Positions 1 through 5,582 of a DNA stretch of 8,269 bases are shown here, in pieces. Numbering within the stretch: position 1 is the first letter of the stretch; each line of letters opens with the position of its first letter. The translations under genes and the position numbers were made by a program. This stretch comes from Victivallales bacterium (GTDB taxonomy: Bacteria; Verrucomicrobiota; Lentisphaeria; Victivallales; JAUVCU01): positions 3,902 to 12,170 of the forward strand of contig JAOZMT010000027.1 in NCBI GenBank assembly GCA_029934175.1. Reading direction: 5' to 3'. The notes below the pieces were generated by a model, which saw only the letters and a program-made list of their open reading frames with translations, made no database searches and was not told the origin of the DNA.

Positions 1-24
1 AATAAAATAGCCCCTCTAAAATAA
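1..24 (+). CDS. C-terminal end of a probable DUF4160 protein (partial)
   Basis: The first frame reads NKIAPLK and stops at a TAA (22-24). The DUF4160 family of small proteins often ends in a similar 'KIEPLK'-like tail, and DUF4160 genes commonly sit directly before a DUF2442 gene, which is what follows here 11 bases later. The identification therefore rests on seven residues plus gene context. DUF4160/DUF2442 pairs are widespread small accessory genes, sometimes listed among putative toxin-antitoxin modules, but no firm function is known to me. The gene begins outside the window. Confidence 0.5.
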   Translation, partial: NKIAPLK

Positions 25-35
25 AGATATTGTAT

Positions 36-305
36 ATGTTATATGATATAATTAAAGCTGAATATATAAAAAAATATATGCTTAAAATAGAATTTGAAAA
101 TGGAGATAAAGGAATTGTTGATTTTTCAGAATATTTAGATAAAGGTGGAGTTTTTAAAGATTTTAAAATTTTTTAATATTTTTTAATATTTTTTAATATT
201 TTTTAATATTTTTTAATATCTAAGGATCTTGGAACTATTGTTTGGGGAAAAGAAATTGACATTGCACCTGAAACAATATATGGAAAATTCAAAAAACTAA
301 AATAA
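36..305 (+). pseudogene. DUF2442 family gene, interrupted by a tandem repeat
   Basis: The N-terminal half (ATG at 36, 46 codons to a TAA at 174) contains MLYDIIKAEYI, then IEFENGDKGIVDFSEYL and GGVF, which match the start of DUF2442 proteins. The C-terminal half reappears at 219-305 in the same frame, with DLGTIVWG and DIAPETIY, the family's conserved closing block. Between the halves lies a 10-bp tandem repeat (171-219) with in-frame stops at 174 and 204, so no full-length protein can be made. The C-terminal half has no obvious start codon or ribosome binding site of its own. Intact family members are about 80 residues, and the two halves together are about that size. The gene is most simply a pseudogene caused by repeat expansion. 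The short N-terminal peptide could still be made. The partner lies just upstream (DUF4160 tail). The upstream ribosome binding site is weak. Confidence 0.75.
171..219 (+). repeat. Tandem array of 10-bp repeat, about 4.9 copies
   Basis: Four perfect copies of TTTTAATATT (171-210) are followed by a ninth-tenths copy (211-219). The preceding ten bases (161-170, TTTTAAAATT) look like a diverged copy. Because the unit length is not a multiple of three, the TAA in each copy moves through all three frames (174, 184, 194, 204, 214), and the complementary strand is likewise closed in every frame. The array lies inside the DUF2442 gene and separates its two conserved halves. Copies this identical indicate recent slippage. 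Confidence 0.95.
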
Positions 306-315
306 ACGAGGGGAA

Positions 316-576
316 ATGGAAAAAATAACTTATATAGGGATATTTATAATTGGTTTACTACCAGGAATTATTTTTGTTTTAATATCACTATTATCTTTCT
401 TTCATAAAACGAATGAAAAGATTGAAGGACAAATAATAGGCGGAAATGACTTTCCTACTGTTATATTTTTAACTAAAACCAATTTGAGTTTTTCTCCATC
501 ATGGTTTGGAGTATCATTCTTAACATTAGGGATTATTTTTTATATAATTGGAATAATTTCAATGATAGGTAAATAA
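316..576 (+). CDS. Small two-helix membrane protein, unknown function
   Basis: This 86-residue protein is not one I recognise. Two strongly hydrophobic segments, about residues 5-29 and 64-84, flank a polar stretch of about 34 residues that includes KTNEKIEG and GNDFPT. It is most likely an inner-membrane hairpin with both ends on the same side. There is no signal-peptidase site or cysteine lipobox. A GAGGGG stretch (308-313) precedes the ATG, but the spacing is only two to three bases, shorter than usual. No other in-frame ATG could replace it before the second helix, so I keep this start. The stop lies four bases before metX, so the two are probably co-transcribed, and the end of this gene carries the likely metX ribosome binding site. 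Nothing in the sequence ties it to methionine metabolism. Confidence 0.7.
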   Translation: MEKITYIGIFIIGLLPGIIFVLISLLSFFHKTNEKIEGQIIGGNDFPTVIFLTKTNLSFSPSWFGVSFLTLGIIFYIIGIISMIGK

Positions 577-580
577 AAAT

Positions 581-1723
581 ATGAAAAAAGAAAATATAGG
601 AATAATTAAACCACAAATTTTTAAATTTGGCAATAATGATGCTTTGCAGTTAGATTGTGGAAAAAAACTTGAAAATGTAGAGATTTGCTATGAAACTTAT
701 GGTAAATTAAATGATAAAGCTGATAATGCAATTTTAATTCTGCATCCATTATCTGGCGATGCACATGCCGCAGGAATTCGTAACGCAGAGGATGAAAAGT
801 TTGGTTGGTGGAATGAAATGATTGGACCTAATAAAGCATTTGACACGAATAAATATTTTATGGTATCGAGTAATGTTATAGGAGGTTGTAGTGGTTCAAC
901 AGGACCTCGTTCAATAAATCTTGAAACTGGAAAATTATACAATACTGACTTTCCTGTTCTTACAATTGGAGATATGGTTCGAGCACAACATAAATTAATG
1001 CAACACTTGAAAATTGAAAAATGGCTATCTATCGCTGGTGGTTCAATGGGAGGAATGCAAGTTCTTGAATGGGCTGTTTCATATCCTGAATGTATGGAAT
1101 CGTCTATTGCAATTGCAACGACATCAAGATTATCTCCACAAGGAATAGCGTTTGATTGGGTTGGAAGACAGGCTATTATGAATGATGAAAATTGGAATAG
1201 TGGAGAATATTATAAAAATAGTCCAGAAGGAGGATTATCTGTCGCTAGAATGCTAGCACATATCACATATTTAAGTGAAGAGTCAATGTCTGAAAAATTT
1301 GGAAGAAATCTACAAAAAACAGAAGATTATTCTTTTGGATTTGATAAAGATTTTGCAGTTGAAAGTTACTTACAATATCAAGGAAATCGTTTTGTAGAAC
1401 GCTTTGATGCAAATAGTTATTTGTATATCACAAGAGCTATTGATTACTTTGATTTATCTAGAAGAACAAAAGGTGATTTAGCCAAAGCATTTGAACCCGT
1501 AAATTCTCCAATGATGTTAATTTCATTCACAAGCGATTGGTTATTCCCTCCAAGTCATTCACAAGAAATAGTAAAGGCGCTTATAAAAAATGAAGTTGAT
1601 GTAACATATTGTAATGTAGAATCAAGTTATGGACACGATGCCTTTCTGTTAGAGGTTGATGTCTTAGATAAACTTGTGCGTGGGTTTGTTGATAACCAAT
1701 ACAAGAGTAATTCCAATGAATAA
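581..1723 (+). CDS. metX: Homoserine O-acyltransferase (MetX)
   Basis: This alpha/beta-hydrolase enzyme of 380 residues acylates homoserine, normally with acetyl-CoA (in some lineages succinyl-CoA), as the first committed step of methionine synthesis in the cytoplasm. It shows LHPLSGDAHAAG (54-65), the GGCSGSTGPRS block (101-111), the nucleophile elbow GGSMGGMQ with Ser155, Asp319 in FTSDWLFPP, and His352 in GHDAFLLE, giving a complete Ser-Asp-His triad. Length is normal for the family. The ATG at 581 follows an AGGT about eleven bases upstream and lies four bases after the small membrane-protein gene. The 3' end overlaps metW by 8 bases (ATGAATAA), indicating translational coupling. Acetyl versus succinyl specificity cannot be decided from inspection, since MetX-fold enzymes have switched donor repeatedly. 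Confidence 0.95.
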   Translation: MKKENIGIIKPQIFKFGNNDALQLDCGKKLENVEICYETYGKLNDKADNAILILHPLSGDAHAAGIRNAEDEKFGWWNEMIGPNKAFDTNKYFMVSSNVIGGCSGSTGPRSINLETGKLYNTDFPVLTIGDMVRAQHKLMQHLKIEKWLSIAGGSMGGMQVLEWAVSYPECMESSIAIATTSRLSPQGIAFDWVGRQAIMNDENWNSGEYYKNSPEGGLSVARMLAHITYLSEESMSEKFGRNLQKTEDYSFGFDKDFAVESYLQYQGNRFVERFDANSYLYITRAIDYFDLSRRTKGDLAKAFEPVNSPMMLISFTSDWLFPPSHSQEIVKALIKNEVDVTYCNVESSYGHDAFLLEVDVLDKLVRGFVDNQYKSNSNE

Positions 1724-2330
1724 TATACAAAATACTTTAAAAAATAGAAAAGATTTGCGACTTATGCTAGATTTAATTCCTGATGGAGTTAAAGTCTTAG
1801 ACTTAGGGTGTGGCGATGGTTCTTTTCTTAAAATGTTGAAGAATACAAAAAATGTAAAACCCATTGGTGTTGAAAATTCACAAAATGCAATAATAGATTG
1901 TATTCAAAATGGTATCCCTGTCATTAATTGTGATTTAAATAATGGATTAAAAGAATTTCCTGATAAAAGTTTTGATATTGTTTTATTAGGAAGGACTTTA
2001 CAAGCAATTCATAGACCTGATGATATTTTAAAAGAAATGCTTAGAGTTGGAGATACTGTAGTTGTAAGTATTATTAATATAGGATATTATAAATCAAGAT
2101 TTCAATTATTATTTAATGGTAAAATGCCAGAGACAAAAACTATACCATATAAATGGTATAATACTCCTAATATTCATCTTTCAACTATTAACGACTTTAA
2201 GTTTTTATGTAAATCAAGTAATATTAAAATAATTAAAGAAATATATACTAATAATTCAATTACAGCAAAATTATTGCCTAATTTATTTGCTGAAACGGCA
2301 GTCTTTGTTATTAAAAATGATAACAAATAA
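1716..2330 (+). CDS. metW: Methionine biosynthesis protein MetW
   Basis: This class I SAM-dependent methyltransferase-fold protein has 204 residues, the usual MetW length. It carries motif I KVLDLGCGDGSFL (26-38), the family's TLQAIHRPDDILKEMLRVG (94-112), and the diagnostic WYNTPNIHLSTINDF (147-161). MetW is found next to metX and in several bacteria is needed for MetX activity or full methionine synthesis, so the two very probably work together here. I chose the ATG at 1716, inside the last codons of metX, because it gives the canonical length and has AAGAG (1703-1707) at suitable spacing. An in-frame TTG at 1674 would add 14 residues that look like out-of-frame metX sequence. The gene overlaps cheR by 14 bases at its 3' end. 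Confidence 0.93.
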   Translation: MNNIQNTLKNRKDLRLMLDLIPDGVKVLDLGCGDGSFLKMLKNTKNVKPIGVENSQNAIIDCIQNGIPVINCDLNNGLKEFPDKSFDIVLLGRTLQAIHRPDDILKEMLRVGDTVVVSIINIGYYKSRFQLLFNGKMPETKTIPYKWYNTPNIHLSTINDFKFLCKSSNIKIIKEIYTNNSITAKLLPNLFAETAVFVIKNDNK

Positions 2331-3144
2331 AATAGATCATTCCAATACTGAATTAGACCTTGTCTTAGATTTAGTTCATAATGTTTATGGATATAACTTT
2401 AAAGAATACAATCGTAAGAGTGTAAAAAGAAGAATTGAAAACTTAGTAATAAAAAAACAATTAAACCATATTTCAGATTTAATTCCAATGATACTTTACA
2501 AGGATGAATTTATCAACGATTTTTTAGAAGCAATATCGGTTACTGTAACAGAAATGTTTAGAGATGCATTTGTTTTTAGATATTTCCGAAAAGAAGTTAT
2601 TCATAAACTAAAAATCTTCCCCCAATTAAATATATGGATTGCGGGATGTGCAACTGGAGAAGAGGCTTATACTGTAGCTATTCTTCTAAAAGAAGAAGGT
2701 TTACTGCACAAGTCGCAAATATATGCAACTGATTTTAATAATAACTCTTTAAAGATTGCAAAAGCTGGACGGTATTCTATTGACAATATAAAAAAAGCAA
2801 GTAAAAATTATCAAAACTCAGGTGGTAAAGTATCATTTATGGATTATTGTAAAGTAGAACAAAATTTAGCAATTATGAATAATGATTTAAAAGATAAAAT
2901 ATTATTTTCTAATCATAACTTGACTGAAGATTACATCTTTGCTACTATGAATGTTGTTTTATGTAGAAATGTCTTAATTTATTTTAATAAAAACTTGAAA
3001 AATCAAGTATTAGAGCTATTTTATAAATCGCTTGATTCTAAATGTTTTTTAGTCTTAGGTGATAAAGAATCTATTAGATTTTCAGGTATAGAAAATAAGT
3101 TTTCAACTATATCTGAATCTGCAAAAATATATCAAAAGGAATAA
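2317..3144 (+). CDS. CheR-type protein-glutamate O-methyltransferase
   Basis: The 275-residue product has an N-terminal helical region typical of CheR (about 10-75), then SVTVTEMFRD (74-83, the family's 'T.FFR' block), the SAM-binding WIAGCATGEEAYTVAI (107-122), ATDFNNNSLKIAKAG (137-151) and CRNVLIYFN (216-224). CheR enzymes transfer a methyl group from SAM to glutamates of chemoreceptors or related signalling proteins. The usual GHSE near the C-terminus is GDKES here (248-252). I start at the ATG at 2317; a TTG at 2287 is possible but less likely. No Shine-Dalgarno is evident, which fits translational coupling to metW. No CheB esterase or receptor is in the window, and the next gene, three bases on, is a receiver-kinase fusion, so the role is probably non-chemotactic signalling. 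The substrate is unknown. Confidence 0.88.
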   Translation: MITNKIDHSNTELDLVLDLVHNVYGYNFKEYNRKSVKRRIENLVIKKQLNHISDLIPMILYKDEFINDFLEAISVTVTEMFRDAFVFRYFRKEVIHKLKIFPQLNIWIAGCATGEEAYTVAILLKEEGLLHKSQIYATDFNNNSLKIAKAGRYSIDNIKKASKNYQNSGGKVSFMDYCKVEQNLAIMNNDLKDKILFSNHNLTEDYIFATMNVVLCRNVLIYFNKNLKNQVLELFYKSLDSKCFLVLGDKESIRFSGIENKFSTISESAKIYQKE

Positions 3145-3147
3145 TAA

Positions 3148-4347
3148 ATGCAAGAAAATATAGGCAAACCTAATCTATTAATTGTAGATGATAATGAAAA
3201 GAACTTATATTCATTTAAGCGAACACTTAGAGAATTAGATATAAATATTGATACAGTTCTTTCTGGTGAAGAGGCTTTACATTCTATAATTAATAAAGAA
3301 TACTTTATGATTTTGCTAGATGTGCAAATGCCTGGTATGGATGGATACGAAACTGCAAAAATTATCAAAAGTGATAAAGCATTCATTGACACTGCTATTG
3401 TTTTTATCACAGCAATTAATAAAAATGATGATAATGTTGATAAGGGATATGATTCTGGTGGTGTTGATTATTTATTTAAACCTATCTCTCCTAATCTGTT
3501 AATAAATAAAGTCAGCGTTTTCTTGAAATTGTATCTTCAAAAAAAAGAACTTCTTGAAAAATCAAATGAATTATTAAAGACAAATGAACATTTATCAATT
3601 GCAAAAAGCAAAGCCGAAGCAGCAAATATTGCAAAAACAGAATTTCTAGCAAACATAACACATGAATTAAGAACCCCTTTGAATGCTATTATTGGTTTTA
3701 GTGATGTATTAATGAAGATGGAGTTGGAGAAAAATATAAAAGAACCAATTTGGTTTATAGAGAATGCTGGACATAATCTTTTAAAGCTTATAAATGATAT
3801 TTTAGATTATTCAAAAGTATCATCTAATGGTTTAATTTTAGAACATACCCCGTTTGAAATAAGACCAGAACTACTTCCAATAATTCATCCTCATAAATTA
3901 GAGTCTGAAAAAACTGGAGTTCAAATAAACCTTGAAATAAAAGATAATGTTCCAGATATACTTCAAGGAGACTTTCATAGAATAAAACAAATATTAAATA
4001 ATTTACTTTCTAATGCTGTCAAATTCACTCATGAAGGGCAAATAAAACTATTAGTCGAAAATTTAGGAAATGAAAATAATATATCGCATATAAAAATATC
4101 AATTTCTGATTCTGGTATTGGTATTCCTAAGGATAAACAAGATGAATTATTTTCATCTTTTACGCAAGTTGATGCATCTATTACTCGCAAATATGGAGGA
4201 ACAGGCTTAGGGCTTCCTATTTGTAAGAAATTGGTCAAATTATTTAATGGAGAAATTGGAGTGTCATCAGAAGAAAGCAAAGGTTCATTATTTTGGTTTA
4301 CTTTAAAGTTAGAAAAAATTGATTTGGATAGTATTTTTAATGAATAA
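3148..4347 (+). CDS. Response regulator-histidine kinase fusion (REC-HisKA-HATPase), soluble
   Basis: The 399-residue protein opens with a receiver domain (about 8-125). It has Asp14-Asp15 in IVDDN, phospho-acceptor Asp58 in LLDVQMPGMDG, Thr88 and Lys111 in FKPIS, so all receiver residues are intact. A helical linker (about 128-165) leads to the dimerisation/phosphotransfer domain with His172 in THELRTPLNA. The ATP-binding domain has the N box NNLLSNAVKFT (284-294), the G1 box DSGIGIP (321-327) and the G2 box GGTGLGL (350-356). There is no membrane segment or signal peptide, so it acts in the cytoplasm. With the receiver at the N-terminus, phosphorylation by another kinase may control this kinase's own activity, making it a middle step of a relay. 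GGA at 3139-3141 is a plausible ribosome binding site, and the gene follows cheR by three bases. No output regulator is adjacent. Confidence 0.93.
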   Translation: MQENIGKPNLLIVDDNEKNLYSFKRTLRELDINIDTVLSGEEALHSIINKEYFMILLDVQMPGMDGYETAKIIKSDKAFIDTAIVFITAINKNDDNVDKGYDSGGVDYLFKPISPNLLINKVSVFLKLYLQKKELLEKSNELLKTNEHLSIAKSKAEAANIAKTEFLANITHELRTPLNAIIGFSDVLMKMELEKNIKEPIWFIENAGHNLLKLINDILDYSKVSSNGLILEHTPFEIRPELLPIIHPHKLESEKTGVQINLEIKDNVPDILQGDFHRIKQILNNLLSNAVKFTHEGQIKLLVENLGNENNISHIKISISDSGIGIPKDKQDELFSSFTQVDASITRKYGGTGLGLPICKKLVKLFNGEIGVSSEESKGSLFWFTLKLEKIDLDSIFNE

Positions 4348-4459
4348 TTGCATAAGTCGCAAAGTCATTTGATAAGTTTGTAGTTCTTGCTTTTAGCAAG
4401 AGTTTGTCTAGGGGAGAATTTGAAAACGCCTTAGTCGAACGATATTGCGAAGTATGCAA
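4348..4459 (+). repeat. Hairpin-bearing repeat unit A with imperfect terminal inverted repeats
   Basis: The core 4376-4451 is the first of two direct copies (second at 4463-4549). It contains TCTTGC/GCAAGA (4385-4390 and 4396-4401), which can form a 6-bp stem, then TAGGGGAG and GAAAACGCCTTAGTC. The segment is bounded by TTGCATAAGTCGCAA (4348-4362) and TTGCGAAGTATGCAA (4445-4459), an inverted pair matching at 13 of 15 positions. The left end begins on the base after the stop codon of the upstream gene. This copy lacks 12 bases present in copy B. It could be a miniature mobile element, a structured RNA or an mRNA-processing element; the sequence does not decide. No T-run follows to suggest an intrinsic terminator. 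Confidence 0.75.
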
Positions 4460-4462
4460 CTT

Positions 4463-4549
4463 GTTTGTAGTTCTTGCTTTAGCAAGAGTTTGTCCATAAT
4501 CCCCTTTAGGGGAGGACTTGAAAACGCCTTAGTCAAACGATATTGCGAA
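4463..4549 (+). repeat. Hairpin-bearing repeat unit B, direct copy of unit A
   Basis: Aligned to 4376-4451, this copy differs by three substitutions, one missing T in the first loop, and 12 extra bases (4495-4506). It has two small perfect hairpins with the same TTTA loop: TCTTGC/GCAAGA (4472-4477 with 4482-4487) and TCCCC/GGGGA (4500-4504 with 4509-4513). The extra 12 bases include the CCCC arm, so the second hairpin exists only in this copy. The following bases CTGTGCATAA resemble the end of unit A. No open reading frame of note crosses it. Confidence 0.8.
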
Positions 4550-4567
4550 CTGTGCATAAATTGGGAA

Positions 4568-4601
4568 TGTTCTTAACTTCGTTTAAACGGTGTTAGGAAC
4601 A
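4568..4601 (+). promoter_or_regulatory. Long stem-loop in the leader of the substrate-binding protein gene
   Basis: TGTTCTTAAC (4568-4577) pairs with GTTAGGAACA (4592-4601) over ten positions with one T-G wobble, and the interior is the perfect palindrome CGTTTAAACG (4580-4589), which can extend the stem. It ends 12 bases before the AAAAGGAG ribosome binding site (4614-4621) of the next gene. No T-tract follows, so it is unlikely to be a classical terminator. It could be an mRNA leader structure, an operator for a dimeric regulator, or part of a mobile-element end. Its function is unknown. Confidence 0.5.
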
Positions 4602-4629
4602 ACGCCCATAAATAAAAGGAGAATGTAAA

Positions 4630-5574
4630 ATGTTAAAAAAAATAATAATTTTAATGGTAGTTATTGCAATAAATGCGATATATGCAGAAAATAAGAAAAT
4701 CTTATGGGTTGATTCATACAATAATGATTATGAATGGAGTATAAAAATAGAAGAAGGAATTGATTCTATTCTCAATTCAACTAATATTGAAGTTAAAAAA
4801 TTTCGTATGGATACAAAAAAGAAAAAATCAGAAGAATTAAAAATAGAAATGGGAAACAAAGTTCTTGAAGTTTTTAAAGAATTCAAACCAGACTTAGTTA
4901 TTGCTAGTGATGATAATGCACAAAAGTATTTTGTTGTTCCATATTTAAAAAACACTGATACTCCAGTTGTTTTTTGCGGAGTAAATTGGGATGCAACTCC
5001 CTATGGCTATCCTACTAAAAATATTACAGGAATGATTGAGGTAGAATTTGTTGAAAGTTTAAAGCAACAACTTATAAAATATGCTAAAGGTAAAAAATGT
5101 GGTGTTTTAAGTGACAATACTTTAACTGGAGATAAATTATATAAAGCATATAATGAAAAATTTTTCAATCAAAAATTAACAAAATATGATTCAAAAAACT
5201 TTGAGGAATATAAAAAAAACTTTATAAAAGCTAATGAAGAGAATGATTTTTTATTTCATTATAATGTAGCAGGCATAAAAGATTGGGATAATAAAAAAGG
5301 AAAGGCTTTTATATTAAAAAATATCAAAAAACCAATCGGTTGTGTTCGTGAACCGCTTGCACATTTTTCTATGTTATCATTTGCTAAAAGTCCTTATGAA
5401 CAAGGGCAATATTCAGCACAAACCGCATTGAAAATATTAAATGGAACAAAACCAGCAGATATTCCTATTGTGAAAAATAAAAAAGTTAATATTCTTATTA
5501 ATATGAAAATTGCAAAGAAACTTAATATTTTCTTTGATTTAGATTTATTAAAAAAAGCGAAATTGGTTAAGTAG
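4630..5574 (+). CDS. Exported ABC-type substrate-binding protein, probably a sensory partner
   Basis: The 314-residue protein begins with a short basic-hydrophobic signal peptide, probably cleaved after Ala19 (AIYA|ENKK). It belongs by pattern to the ABC_sub_bind/TrpX-like family (PF04392 type): KKILWVDSYNNDYEW (22-36), PDLVIASDDNAQKY (87-100), TPVVFCGVNWD (111-121), NITGMIEV (131-138) and the closing EQGQYSAQTALKILNG (257-272) with PADIPI. The fold is a two-lobed periplasmic binding protein. There is no lipobox cysteine, so it should be free in the periplasm. A strong AAAAGGAG (4614-4621) sits eight bases before the ATG. No permease or ATPase gene is nearby, and the hybrid kinase starts eight bases after the stop. 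I infer that it presents a ligand to that kinase rather than feeding a transporter. The ligand cannot be told from sequence. Confidence 0.85.
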   Translation: MLKKIIILMVVIAINAIYAENKKILWVDSYNNDYEWSIKIEEGIDSILNSTNIEVKKFRMDTKKKKSEELKIEMGNKVLEVFKEFKPDLVIASDDNAQKYFVVPYLKNTDTPVVFCGVNWDATPYGYPTKNITGMIEVEFVESLKQQLIKYAKGKKCGVLSDNTLTGDKLYKAYNEKFFNQKLTKYDSKNFEEYKKNFIKANEENDFLFHYNVAGIKDWDNKKGKAFILKNIKKPIGCVREPLAHFSMLSFAKSPYEQGQYSAQTALKILNGTKPADIPIVKNKKVNILINMKIAKKLNIFFDLDLLKKAKLVK

Positions 5575-5582
5575 GTTTATTT

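Noticed and set aside
47..52. TATAAT as a -10 promoter element
   Set aside because: It lies inside the DUF2442 coding part, has no convincing -35 partner, and such hexamers are frequent by chance in DNA this AT-rich.
171..219. CRISPR-like array
   Set aside because: The units are contiguous 10-mers with no spacers, so it is a simple tandem repeat.
697..942. Minus-strand open frame opposite metX
   Set aside because: It mirrors conserved metX codons and shows no ribosome binding site or protein-like features.
1674..1715. TTG start adding 14 residues to MetW
   Set aside because: The ATG at 1716 gives the normal family length and a better-spaced AAGAG; the extra residues are only metX read in another frame.
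2287..2316. TTG start adding ten residues to CheR
   Set aside because: The ATG at 2317 is preferred; the extension is metW sequence out of frame and has no ribosome binding site.
4472..4492. Intrinsic terminator at the TCTTGC/GCAAGA stem
   Set aside because: The stem is short and is followed by AGTTTGT rather than a continuous T-run; unit A gives the same picture.
4568..4601. Integron attC-like site, from TTAAC and GTTAGG arms
   Set aside because: The outer bases do not fit the RYYYAAC/GTTRRRY consensus, the span is much shorter than known attC sites, and there is no integrase or cassette array.
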